Below, one piece after another: positions 44,830 to 55,824 of a stretch of 64,000 bases of DNA; the stretch's first letter is position 1, and each line of letters opens with the position of its first letter. The translations under genes were made by a program, and so were the position numbers. Source of the stretch: Odobenus rosmarus divergens (Eukaryota; Chordata; Mammalia; Carnivora; Odobenidae); assembly GCF_000321225.1 (NCBI RefSeq), contig NW_004450465.1, positions 2,007,278 through 2,071,277 of the forward strand, given 5' to 3'. The notes beneath the pieces are model-generated. The model searched no databases. It saw nothing but the letters and a program-made list of their open reading frames with translations, and was not told the DNA's origin.

Positions 44830-46375
44830 AAAAAAAAAATCTCCATGGGGAAATGCCAATTCTAGGACCTGGAAAGGAATATACCAGGAAGCTTACATCA
44901 TGTTAGGCCAGAAAATAAGTAAGCTTTTAAAGTCTAATGAGTACATGTCAAAACTACATAGCAATCAGGGACTCCCCTGGCCAAATCTGGGACAATTTAA
45001 ACATCAAAAAGAATAATGACTACAACTGACTGGACCACATGAAAATTTTAAAGTCATAAATCCTGCCACTCAAAAAGGAAAAAGAAAAAAAGACCACCAC
45101 CAATAACAGCAACAACTCATTTATCACCACCTACCCCTGAAATAAAAATGGGTAGTTAAAGAAATAACCAAGTATTTATCCTGCCTTCACAGAACTGTAT
45201 TTTAGGGTAACCAAATAACATCAGTTAATATGGAAAAATTCTATTAGAAGAACGTCAACAAATAAATGTAGATGAAATAATGGAATTTAGAAAATCAAGA
45301 AAAGCACCAACTTACAACCCTCAATGAGAGAACTGATTCAGGTATGACTAATCAATGGATGCTAAACTTATTAAGTGAAGTGATGATGAGAATCTAGATA
45401 TTTCCATGCAACCAACTATCTCCCCACAAAGTTCTTGCCTATCTCAAGTATATAATATTAACTTTACAATGGAAGAATCAGATGTCACCAATTTAATCCA
45501 GGGATCAATCTTAATTGTGAGTCACAACAAGTTGCATTGTCAGCAACAACTAGACAATAAATACATGCCATGTGATGTGATACACTAGAGATTATCATCA
45601 AGGCTTTGAATCTTCTATAGGAAATACTGGAGACAAAGAAATAGTTAAATGATACCATAAAGAAGCAATTAAAAAATTCAGGAAGGAAAAACCTTGTGAA
45701 ACACAACAGACCTGTCTGTTTAATAAAGTCATGGGAAAGAAAATGGTTTGGAAGGAGACCCTCTTCTAGATTAAAAGATATGCAAGAGAGGTACACAATA
45801 AACATGATATGTATTACTTGATTGGATCCATGTTTGACAAACCAGCATTAAAACACATTCTGAGAGCAAACTGGGGAAATTTAAATATGGAATGATTATT
45901 AGAAATATTAAGAAATTCTAAATAATTTTGTTAGGGTAATTGGAGCTATATTTATATAGGGAAATGTCTATATTTTTGAAAGATTCATGCTGAATTTTTT
46001 CAAAGCGAAAGTTATATATGTCTTTACTTTTAAATAGTTCAAAAATTACAAAATGTAACTGTTAAACCTATTTTTTTTTAAGATTTTATTTATTTATTTG
46101 AGGGAGAGAATGAGAAAGAGAGAGAGAGCACATGAGAGGGGGGAGGATCAGAGGGAGAAGCAGACTCCCTGCCAAGCAGGGAACCCGATACAGGACTCGA
46201 TCCCGGGACTCCAGGATCATGACCTGAGCCGAAGGCAGTCACTTAACCAACTGAGCCACCCAGGCGCCTAATCTACCTAATTTACCTAAATCTAGGTAAA
46301 GGATAAACAGCTATTATAGTAATCCCTTTACTTTTCTCTATGTTTGAAATTTTTCACAGTAAAAAATGAATTACA
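44830..46375 (+). repeat. Ancient LINE-like repeat, long copy with a SINE inside
   Basis: TGATTCAGGTATGACTAATCAATGGATGCTAAAC parallels TGATTCATGCAAGAATCATCAATGGATGCTAAAAC at about 859-892. It ends near TTTGAAATTTTTCACAGTAAAAAATG. Decayed. Confidence 0.45.
46072..46268 (-). mobile_element. Can-SINE, reverse, inside the ancient repeat
   Basis: Poly(T)-AAGATTTTATTTATTTATTTGAGG to GAGCCACCCAGGCGCC. CGATCCCGGGACTCCAGGATC is the same subtype as 41306-41503 and 52441-52629. Confidence 0.94.
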
Positions 46376-46379
46376 GATG

Positions 46380-48105
46380 GATGCATAAATAGATATAAAA
46401 TACACATTAAGTAAAAAAATATGTATTGTCATAAAAAATAGAGTCACATTACTTGGACATTAGGGGCAAATGATAGCAAAGTTAAACAGTTCTCATGATA
46501 TAAAATAGTAACATTCACATACTGTTTGCAGTACTAGAATTTATATTAATCTTGTACAGATTGTCAAGAATTCTCTTTATTCCCATCTACCCTTTGATAG
46601 CTCACTATTATATATAGGATGCAACAATTTAATTATGGAAGAGAAAATAAGCTTATTCTTGGGTTTTTCTGCATTTTCAATTACAACAGCATAGCAAATG
46701 ACACAGTTTAGTAATAGAGCACTGGCTTGAGACTCATGAGACATGATTCTATTCAGAGCTGATCATTAATAGAGTACTGAATAATCCTCAACAAGTGAGT
46801 TTACAGTTGTATAAGTAGAAGGGGAACACAATCCTTAATCAAGAGACTATCACATGGGAATAAAAGATATTACCTCGTATTTTAAATACATTTTTTAAAA
46901 AGTCATCATACTAACTCAAGATACCAAGTTACTATTTTAAATAATAAGAGCTTTATTAAATACAGCCATCATTGGAGATACCCTGTTTTTAAATTTTTTT
47001 TTCCTTTCCAATTGATCAGAGATCTGCTATGTTCATTTAGGGAATTCTCAAATCTTTACTAAAGATAGTTTAAGAGTTAGGACTTCAAAATTTACAAGTC
47101 AGTATGATTTGTACAAAACTGACCAGAGCCACGTTTAGATATAACTTTTAGGTTACTTTGCTAGATAACTGTAGCTCCCAGAGAAGTCTGAGGTCTCAGA
47201 CCCAATTCTGAGCCACATATAGACATTTATTACCTAAGCATTTATTAGCAAGTAAGCAAAAACAATTCATATGACCTGTTCTGCAAGATTAAGAAAAATC
47301 CCAGCTCTCCAGCCTTTCAGTTACTCCAACCACCACTTTCATGAAAGGTTCACTGAAAGCAAACACTCAATAGCCCAGAAATAGGAACTTTATCCATATA
47401 GTTGAAAGAATCCAGCGTTTACAGGTAGATACTAGGTATAGCAAAAACCATCATCCCCAAGAGTTCAAGTTAAAGGCAAACTAGATTCTTAAGCCCTACT
47501 CATGCAAGAGTAGAAAACTGGGTCTAAGTAAAGTTCAGCTAATTCACATATCTTGAATATCTAGTTAGTCAATAAGACCTCATTTCCAACATACATTGTG
47601 CAAGTTAACAAGATATCAGTTTCACCAATAAAAATCTATTTTTGATATCTAATATCTAAAAGATATCTAAAAGATATGGTCAAAAACAGAAATAAGAGGG
47701 TGGCTTGTGGTTGTAACATGTAAAGCCCTTTCTGATATAATGCTAGCTGACCATACCTGCGCAGTGCAGCACTGACTAGCACCTGGTTATTGGCTTAGCA
47801 TATGTCATCCACATATACATAACATTACACAGTATTTACTAGAGTATTGAAATAAACTAGGCAAGGTAATAATCTCTAAATACAAGTTGTTTTTACAAAA
47901 CAACAAAAAACTGAAAACATCTTTAAAATTTAGGTTAATGAAAGTGAAGGAAAGAAATTTAAGGTACATTTTTCTTTCATTCAAATAATGAAGGTAACAT
48001 ATGGTCATATAAACTTAGTGTATTTTGGTACAAAGCATTATAGACGGAATTCAAATGATAACAACTCTATCTTCAAATATGAAGGTATTAAGTTGTGCAA
48101 TACAT
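46380..48105. other. AT-rich intronic sequence, no gene seen
   Basis: 46700-46800 (AATAGAGCACTGGCTTGAGACTCATGAGAC) looks like a MIR head. Nothing else was recognised before the WDR70 exon. Confidence 0.45.
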
Positions 48106-48107
48106 AC

Positions 48108-48241
48108 CATTCACAGGGCTGAAGGGATCGAAATGCCTTAAAAGAAGCATCCATTCCAGCAAAATCCCAAAACTTAACATCATAGTCATAGCCTCCAGTC
48201 ACCAAACGGGCACCTGAGGGATCCAGACCCAAAGCAGAAAC
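48108..48241 (-). CDS. WDR70: WDR70 internal coding exon (first WD repeat)
   Basis: The exon has 134 nt: 44 codons plus two bases (phase 0 in, phase 2 out). It begins VSALGLDPSGARLVTGGYDY and continues through DVKFWDF to SLQPCE. It contains a full WD-repeat signature: a GLDPSG turn, the LVTGGYD strand, and the closing K-F-W-D in place of canonical W-D. The acceptor is AAACCAG preceded by an uninterrupted run of 18 T on the minus strand (48249-48266 are all A on the plus strand). The donor is GTATGT (48107-48102). The trailing TG joins C of the next exon to form the Cys codon in C-E-C-H-Q-I. The upstream intron is 3,123 nt and the downstream intron 26,031 nt. The frame is intact with no stops. 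The nearly pure T tract as polypyrimidine tract is unusual and likely length-variable. Confidence 0.96.
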
Positions 48242-49659
48242 CTGGTTTAAAAAAAAAAAAAAAAAATTTAACTGGAGAAAAGCTACTTACAGTCTATAAT
48301 AACCTCCATTGCCTTTCTCTAACCCGACCTCCTATATTATAGGCATACGGAAGTACAGTCGACCAGCTGTCATTACTTCTAAAAAGTGTGACTGGATAGC
48401 ATCTTCTCTATTATTTGACTTTGTTATTATGACTGTTATTTCTTTTGAAATAAAGAAAAAATATCTTAATGTAATTAATGTAACTGCCAGCTTAGTCCCA
48501 ACTTATCTACCAAACCTCATAAATAATTCAGCTTTTTCAATAAACAATTTTGAGAAAACCTTTTGATATTTTAACTACCATTAACAGAAGACCACATGAA
48601 TCTAAAATTACCAAAATGAGAAAATGCCAAAGGGAATGTTAAGAAATCGATTTAATGAAGTAGGACAAAGTAGAAATTATTTTCTTGTGTATATGGCTAA
48701 ATCACTTAATATAATCACCTTAAACAGTTATTTTTAAAGCTGAACCTATAAATGACTTAACTACATTATAATACCACTTTTATACTGTTTCCATAAAATA
48801 TCTGCCTTCCCTGTGAATTTTCCTAGGTCCAACGCACATGCAAATGCCCAATTCGTAACTCACTATTCTTAAGCAGGAAGTCCCTGGATCTACTGCCCTC
48901 TCAGGAGGAAAAAAATACATTAGAAATAATTAACAGATATTACCATACATATGAAATATTAAAAGGATCAAAGTTTTATATAAAGGAAGCAACTATAAAT
49001 CAGTTCTCCTAATAGGCTTGAAATGTTATTAATGTAATAGAATTACTGTAATTAAAACCAGATATTTACAAAATAATTTTACTCATTTCAATCACTACCT
49101 GCAAACACTGATTTCAGAACATAAGGGAATTATATATAATTAATGACTTATTATATGTTTAAATTAGATAAGTACTACTTTAAATGTGTTAAAGAAAGCA
49201 TTCAAATGAGAACTAAGTCATTTTTTATGCCTGAACAATTATATGTCCTAAAATCTAAAACAATGAAAAATAAAAATAATAAAAATAAACAGTAGCTTTT
49301 GAAGTCTAGGAAGTGACTTCTGCTACTACCAACTACAAACAAAAGTGCATCCATGCCCACTCTTATCCTTCTACCCTCCTGTTAGAATTAAAGAGGTGTC
49401 CTCCTCCTGATAGGACTAACTGCACCAGTGTTCATCCCATTACAATACAATTTGAAACTGCAAATTCATTTGTGGTTTGTCTATTATGTGCCTGTCCTCC
49501 CCTCAAGGGTGTAAGCTCCACTCCCTCGCTGCAATTACCAGCATGGAGAACAGGGGCAGAGGCCTACAGTCAGGGTAGGAGAACTGATGACTAGCCGTAG
49601 TCATCGTCCTTGAGTCCTCCCTGGGGAAAGAGAAAGGGCTGTTTGGAGCCAGCAACTTG

Positions 49660-49888
49660 CAACTTCCAGGGAATCATTGGTCGGCCTTCAGCTCAGGTCA
49701 TAATCTCTGGATGATCTCAGGATTATCCCAGGATGATCTTGGGATCCTAGGATCGAGGCCTGCAGAGGGCTCCCCACTCAGGAGGGCTCCCCACTCAACA
49801 GTAGTCCATTTCTCCCTCTCCCTCTGCCCCTCCCCCCACCACTCATGTGTGCTCTCTCTAATAATTAAACTTTTTTTTAAAAAAAAAG
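49660..49888 (+). mobile_element. Old Can-SINE with internal duplications
   Basis: GGCCTTCAGCTCAGGTCATAATC starts mid-head. GGATGATCTYRGGAT-like units repeat at about 49710-49745, and GGGCTCCCCACTCA occurs twice (49769, 49785). The tail is TAATTAAAC and poly(A). Confidence 0.85.
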
Positions 49889-50037
49889 GAAGCTCTAATT
49901 GATTTTTTAATGTGCAAAACAAGTGGGCACTATGTTTTTAATTATAATTCTTTAAAAGATAAAATTAAATTTAAAAAAATAGAAATATTTAAATAAAACG
50001 TGTAAAACTCATGAACACTCGTAAAAATCTCGGAACT

Positions 50038-50218
50038 GGGGCGCCTGGGTGGCTCAGCCAGTTAAGCGGCTGCCTTCAGCTCAGATCATGATCCCAGGGT
50101 CCTGAGATCGAGCCCCGCATCAGGCTCCCTACTCAGTGGGAGGCCTGTTTCTCCCTCTCCCACTCGCCCTGCTTGTGTTCCTGCTCTCGCTCTCTGTCAA
50201 ATAAAATCTTAAAAAAAA
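50038..50218 (+). mobile_element. Can-SINE with TSD
   Basis: The flanks AAAAATCTCGGAACT (50023-50037) and AAAAATCTCTGAACT (50219-50233) differ at one base. Confidence 0.95.
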
Positions 50219-50233
50219 AAAAATCTCTGAACT

Positions 50234-51364
50234 AAATGATAGGGAATCTTCTGTTTAAGTACAAACTGTCTACAGTTCCTTTCCTAATTTACTTAAAAAC
50301 ATGAAAATTAGTAAAATTCTGTCACAATTTCAGAAAAATACCAGAAGTCTGATTTAATAAAAAGTAGATATAAGATCACAAATCAGATGGAAATGGTTTC
50401 TTAAAAGAGCAGTTCTCACTTAGGTTTCAAGCTATTTATACTCTTTAAATCTATTGATGACCCCAAAAAGCATTTGTTTATATGAGTTATATGTACCTGT
50501 ATTTACCACAGTAAAACTTTAAACGAAGCCATTTTAAAATATTTATTGTTCACTTCATTTAAAACAATAAACCCACTATACTCTAACAAATATTATGAAA
50601 ATGGTATTTTTCAAAAGCAAAAAATTCGGCAAGAAGAATGTCATCTTTCTCTATTAATTCTATCATTTGCATCATTTCTCGGTCGATTTCTACTGACTAA
50701 TGTTTTCCTCATTATGGGATGCATTTTCCTACTTCTTTACATATCAGACATCTAGAAAAAGGCAGTTTTGTTGAAAAGAGAAAGCAAGATAATTTTATTC
50801 TTTCATTCATGAGGTTTCATTCATTCAACTACTACTTTTTTAATGGCTTTACAATAAAATGATTTCATGTTATAACTCAAAATTTTACATTATTAATCTT
50901 TAACATAAATATAACAATACAAAAATAGAATCTGTAAGTCTAAGCAATAATAATCTTAGAGCAATACAGTTACTATTTTATATTCATTTCTTATCTCAAT
51001 GTTCATCTAAAAAATGAACTCAGGCCTTTTACGATATAGAAATAAAGCTAAGGGTAATGAGAAATTTTCCCACACCATAAAAAGGAAAACTGTATTTTAG
51101 TTTCACTTCTTTTTTCACTTGAAATGTTCCTCTATCAAAGAACAAGGTTTTAAAGCCAACAATAACAATAAGTGTTGCTATTTTAAATGAAACGCAACGG
51201 TTATTTTGATTGAATAGAAATGTAATCTTTCTTTTTCTTTAATGCCTATAGCTTCTGTGTTATCAGTTGATTGTGCAATTAGCCTTAATACAAATGTATC
51301 ATTGGTTTACTTTTCCATGAGAGCCTTGTTACTGAGAGGAAAGAATCAAATTTTTTAAACTTAC
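50234..51364. other. AT-rich intronic sequence, no gene seen
   Basis: No recognised repeat. A 69-codon open frame at 50546-50755 has no family resemblance. Confidence 0.45.
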
Positions 51365-51424
51365 TGTTTTAGTGCCATGCTTTAGAGTTATTTCATGCGA
51401 GTCAGGGATCTTTTGGACAGGATT
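51365..51424 (-). CDS. WDR70: WDR70 internal coding exon (N-terminal side of the WD40 domain)
   Basis: This is the most upstream WDR70 exon in the window: 60 nt, 20 codons, phase 0 at both ends. It reads NPVQKIPDSHEITLKHG followed by T-K-T, the segment that leads into the first WD repeat. On the minus strand the acceptor is TTTTCTTTTTTCAG (just above 51424) and the donor is GTAAGT (51364-51359). The last codon ACA joins GTT of the next exon to give K-T-V-S-A-L-G. WDR70 is a nuclear WD40 protein; published work links it to H2B ubiquitination and DNA-end resection with CUL4-DDB1. That role is family knowledge and is not visible here. In other mammals an acidic, Glu-rich stretch precedes this segment; I find no such exon up to 64000, so the upstream intron exceeds 12.5 kb. 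Identity is recognised by recall of the protein and confirmed by in-frame splicing to the other two exons. Confidence 0.93.
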
Positions 51425-51847
51425 CTGAAAAAAGAAAATTCCATGACATCAATGAGTATCCAACGTATGGGGTGGGGGGTGTGGGACTACATGCTACATT
51501 CACAGGAAATATAATTTTTAAAAATTGCATCACTAACTTTTTACATAAAGCTTAAAAAAAAACAGGAAATAAAATTTGTGAGAGTATCTTATTTCTGCAC
51601 TTCTAGATAGACTACAATCTCAAAAAGGATAAGACTAAGAAACTCTTTAGGTTGTATGGAACCGTAAGCCCTCTCAGCATCCAAATATTTAAAGTCCTCT
51701 TTTCACTGAAAATTGGGCATAACTTAGAGTGCTTAACTACACAAAATAAAATAAAATCTGTACAGGGTAGATGTATACCTTTTAACCCTTAAAAGTTTAA
51801 AAATCAAAACACTGCTGCTCAAAAATAACACAAATAAGGAACTGAGT

Positions 51848-52030
51848 CATTCAATGATTCATTGGTTCGATAAAGCATTTATTAAAGTGAGATTATTCCA
51901 GATGCTGGGTAGCATCAGACATAGCCTCTACCATTCCCCCATCCAAGAAGCATGTGGTCGAGGAGGGGGAGATCAATCACTCTCATGCAATATAAGAAAT
52001 GCTATGATAGACAGGAGGTATGGCCAGGAT
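51848..52030 (-). repeat. L2 fragment, reverse
   Basis: TCATTCAATGATTCATTGG, AAAGCATTTATTAAAGTGAGATTATTCCAGATGCTGGG and AGCCTCTACCATTCCCCC fit the L2 reverse 3' end. Confidence 0.6.
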
Positions 52031-52440
52031 AATCGAGGAAGATAAAAGATGGATGCATAAATCAGACATAAGGAATCACAGTGATCATTTGAATATGAAG
52101 TTTCACTGTTTAGTCAAGTTTCCATTATCCAAGAGCTGGGTAATCATACTAAAATTCTAGGGCCATTACAAATTTACGTGAGGATCATCCCGCAATCTAC
52201 TTAATTAGATACATGCAATCTAAAAGACTTTGGTCCCTGTCTCCCCTCATTCTTTAACATCCTTGATGAATCAATCAATCACTAGTTTTATTTCATCATA
52301 AACTCTTCCTCTGCTATGGCTCTTTCTCCTTTGCACATCAACAATTAAAGTACTTCCCATATTAGACACACATACACATACACAATTTCCCCTATATTTA
52401 CTGCTATATCATTATCTTTTCCTTTGCAATCAAGCTTCTT

Positions 52441-52629
52441 TTTTTTTTTTTTATTTGAGAGAGAGAGAGAGAGAGTGAGAGATAGAAAGCACGAGAGGGA
52501 AAGAGGGTCAGAGGGAGAAGCAGACTCCCTGCTGAGCAGGAAGCCCGATGCGGGACTCGATCCCGGGACTCCAGGATCATGACCTGAGCCGAACGCAGTC
52601 GCTTAACCAACTGAGCCACCCAGGCGCCC
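52441..52629 (-). mobile_element. Can-SINE, reverse, with perfect 15-bp TSD
   Basis: GCAATCAAGCTTCTT lies at 52426-52440 and 52630-52644. The SINE starts with poly(T) and ends GAGCCACCCAGGCGCCC. Confidence 0.96.
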
Positions 52630-52984
52630 GCAATCAAGCTTCTTTACACAAGTTTTCATTCAAGTGTCTCTGCTTCCTTTCACCCCTCTACCTCTGCCAC
52701 TCTGGCATGCCCTTTTATTCCTAATGCCCAGCACAGTTCTTGGCACTTAAGAGACTCTCAGTAAATACCTCTTGAATAAACAAACAAGTCACAAAAATGC
52801 CCCTGGACACTTTTCAGAAATTAACCTGCATAACTGACCTTTCAACAGCATGGCAACTACTTATTTCCTTCTTCTTGAAACTGTTCTTTCCTGGGAAGAA
52901 GCAGCCTCGACAAGAAGCCAGAAAAGCTAGGGTTTTTATTTGTATTTTTTTATAAGGTTGAACATTCTTTTTAACATTTTCTTT

Positions 52985-53087
52985 TATTTATTTTTTTAAG
53001 TAAGTTCTACACCCAATGTTGGTCTTGAAGTCACAACCCCAAGATCAAGAGTCGTGTGGTCTAACTGAGCCCGCTAGATGCCCCGAG
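52985..53087 (-). mobile_element. Short tRNA-type SINE, reverse, decayed
   Basis: AAGTAAGTTCTACACCCAATGTTGG ... AAGATCAAGAGTCGTGTGGTC ... TGAGCCCGCTAGATGCCCC is the reverse of the short type seen at 53894 and 58504. Confidence 0.75.
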
Positions 53088-53094
53088 AAAAACT

Positions 53095-53290
53095 AGGTTT
53101 TTCAGTCTAGCCCTGCCACTCAATAACCCTGTCGTAACTGCAGGAGAGTTACAACTCTTATTTCCTCATTTGTATACAGAGGATAATAGCACCTGCCCTT
53201 CAGGTTACTATGAGGCAAGTGGTTTAAGCCTTATAATGCAGCATTCAGCACAAAGTAGGTGCTCAATAAATGACAGCCACCCTTTATTCT
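53095..53290 (+). repeat. MIR
   Basis: AGCCCTGCCACTCAATAACC, TATTTCCTCATTTGTATACAGAGGATAATAGCACC and GTAGGTGCTCAATAAATG are MIR core and 3' end. Confidence 0.8.
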
Positions 53291-53660
53291 AAGGCTTACC
53301 TCCTATGTCTCCTGTCATATCATCTTAGTCTATTTCCAGGCTTCCCTTCCTCCTTAACTGGCTAATTCCTACTCATCCTTTAAGACTCAATCAAGATGTG
53401 ACCTCTTCCTGGAAGCATTTCTCAACATTTCAAACTCTGGGTTAAATGACCCTTCCATGCATTCTCATGTCTCAGATAAGGAGACAACTTCTCCTTATCT
53501 CGATCACAGAATTTATCAAAATCCATTGTAATTTTTGACCTGTCTCCCTCCCCACCACTCCATAACCAAATTGCAAGATGGACACTTCTCAAAGACTGTG
53601 TATATCTATTATTATCTCTGGATCCCCAATCCACAAAACAGATGGTGTATGGCAGACAAA
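53291..53660 (+). repeat. L2 fragment
   Basis: TACTCATCCTTTAAGACTCAATCAAGATGTGACCTCTTCCTGGAAGC fits the L2 3' region. Confidence 0.65.
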
Positions 53661-53893
53661 CACAAGTGTTTTGGAATTAATTAATGGCCCAATGTCTACC
53701 TTGTAGATCACATTAGATTGTACTTTTTAATTTATTTTCAAACATTAATGTTTATGTCCATAAAGGAGAGAAGGTGCTATCCATCAGAGCAGCCTGGCAA
53801 GTGACAATAAAGGATAATGGAGGTTTTCAAAAAGTGAAAACTTTAACAACCAAATGATTATACCCCAGACCAAAAGTAAAGTTGCAAGTATAG

Positions 53894-54000
53894 GGGTGCC
53901 TGGCTGGTTCAGTTGGTAGAGCATGTGACTCTTAATCTTGGGGTCATGAGTTCCAGCCCCATTCTGGGTGTAGAGATTACTTAAAAAAAAAAAAAAAAAA
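53894..54000 (+). mobile_element. Short tRNA-type SINE with TSD
   Basis: GGGTGCCTGGCTGGTTCAGT, GGTAGAGCATGTGACTCTT and TGGGGTCATGAGTTCCAGCCCC keep tRNA A- and B-box-like blocks. A-rich tail; flanks AGTTGCAAGTATAG and GGTTGCTAGTATAG. Confidence 0.9.
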
Positions 54001-54004
54001 AAGG

Positions 54005-55435
54005 TTGCTAGTATAGAGAATTAAAGGCAGTTTTGTTTTAGACTGTCTGTATCTCAGAGATCACTATAGTCTACTACCACCACAGTGCAATGAAGAAGAT
54101 TAGGAAAAGAGAGACACTGAACAGGAACCCTAACCTCACAGTAACCTAAAAAACTGCTGGGGAGTTTACAATTTATTTCAATACAAGACGTTACAGTATG
54201 GTTTACTATACTTTGGAAAAGGGCTGCACATACCTTGATTTCAGAGATACCAATGTTCCAACACAAATTCTAAAATAATTTACAAGTCGAACAAATGAAT
54301 TCTGGACTACCCCTGTATTAAATTATGTAAGCCACTGCTCCCTTTGCAGTTGACATTTGTAAGCAATAAAAACTCACATAGAAGTGCTAAGTACTCTTAC
54401 AAAAAACAAGAAAACAGTTCAAATGTTTCACTTAGAGAAGATTCTATTATAGTCAGTGTCTCATTTCATAACTAATTACTTTTTCATCACTCAGAAAACA
54501 GAAACACTGTCACTAAGAGGAAGGATGAAAACTATTTCATTGAATTCAATGTACAGTGTGCCTATATGTAGACAATTTCTGGCACTTAAAGTAAAAACTT
54601 ACAAGAACACAGAACAATTTGGTATTTACATTAGAAGTGAATTAAATGTTTAAATAAATGTTGTTTACATTTAAAATCAAAGTTTTACTGGAAATCATGT
54701 AGGGCATAACTCATAAAAAGACCATATAACTGGCACAACTAAATCATCTAAAATAGTAGCAATCCATCTTTTGGTAGGATATCACTTGATGGTGACTGTC
54801 CTTTTTCCAGAACTTTTCCTAATGACTTTTTGGGATATGGCTTAAGTGTGAAATTTGCTATAACAGTAAAATATTTTCATGATTTTCACACCAGGGGACA
54901 TCACAAGCTGCAAGACTTCAATGAAGTCATTTATTATAAGAATTCATAACAAAAGCTAGTCTTAATGGAAAAGGAGGAAAGACACCAGCTTTTGTTTTGG
55001 TTTGGTCTTAAATGCCAACCAAAGGATTATTTCCCAGGCTCTTTGGTTTGCCCTCAATAACAAGGATAGCAAATATATCTGGAATAACATGAGCAGTTCC
55101 ATCTGACATATACCCTTAAAGTATTTTCAAAAGACTTGCAAATCAGAAATAACCCTTCTGGGATAAAGTTGCCATAAGTTTAAAAAGTTATATATGTATG
55201 GTACTATAAGCCCTAATCAAAAGTCTACCCAGTAACAAAGATCTGACACAAAGTGGCTATGGCTTGTGTGGAGAGAATGAGGACTACCAACCAGGAACTT
55301 GCAAAGGAGTGCTACATTCTCCCAGAAACCATTTTGCAAATAGTTGCACCAAAATTAGAGTCTATTCTAGTATAACTCTGGAGATCCAATAGACTGACTT
55401 AATAATTATTCATCATCACACATTCTCTTTAAAAA
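54005..55435. other. Intronic sequence, no gene seen
   Basis: No recognised repeat or exon. Confidence 0.45.
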
Positions 55436-55439
55436 AACA

Positions 55440-55815
55440 TTTATTATTTAATTATACACCATACACCGGGGACTACAGTTAAAAAGACTAACAACACAGA
55501 CACTGCTCACAAACACTTTCAATCCAGTAAAGCAAAACTGACAGGTAAACAAATAGGTAACACTAAAATGTTTCAGATGCTATGACAGAAGAACACACAG
55601 GGTTCAGTGCTCAATTCCATTCTGCCTGGGGAAGTAGAGGGTGATCAGAAAAGGCTTTACAGAAGAGATGCTTGAGATGCCTTTGGAAAAATAGAGGTTC
55701 CCCAGGTGAATGTAGAAGGCATCCAGGAGAGAATAAAATAAATCCTGACACTGCAAGTATTTTTGCCTGGATAGAGTTTAAATTGCTGGGCAGGAAAAGG
55801 GAAAGGCTGTGACGA
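55440..55815 (-). repeat. L2 fragment, reverse
   Basis: CCATACACCGGGGACTACAGTTAAAAAGAC, AATCCAGTAAAGCAAAACTGACAGG and GATCAGAAAAGGCTTTACAG follow the L2 reverse order. Confidence 0.6.
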
Positions 55816-55824
55816 GGCAACTTC

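Larger units (their letters stand above)
22077..48107 (-). other. WDR70: WDR70 intron, about 26.0 kb
   Basis: This is the complete intron between the first and second WD-repeat exons (donor GTATGT at 48107, acceptor ACATAG at 22077). It holds an ERV pol fragment, several L1 3' ends, about ten Can-SINEs, hAT, L2 and MIR copies, and a GC-rich patch at about 42600-43075. No other exon or RNA gene was recognised. Confidence 0.9.
48242..51364 (-). other. WDR70: WDR70 intron, 3,123 nt
   Basis: This complete intron runs from donor GTAAGT at 51364 to acceptor ACCAG at 48242. It contains one old Can-SINE (49660-49888) and one young Can-SINE (50038-50218). The rest is AT-rich sequence without recognised features. 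Confidence 0.92.
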
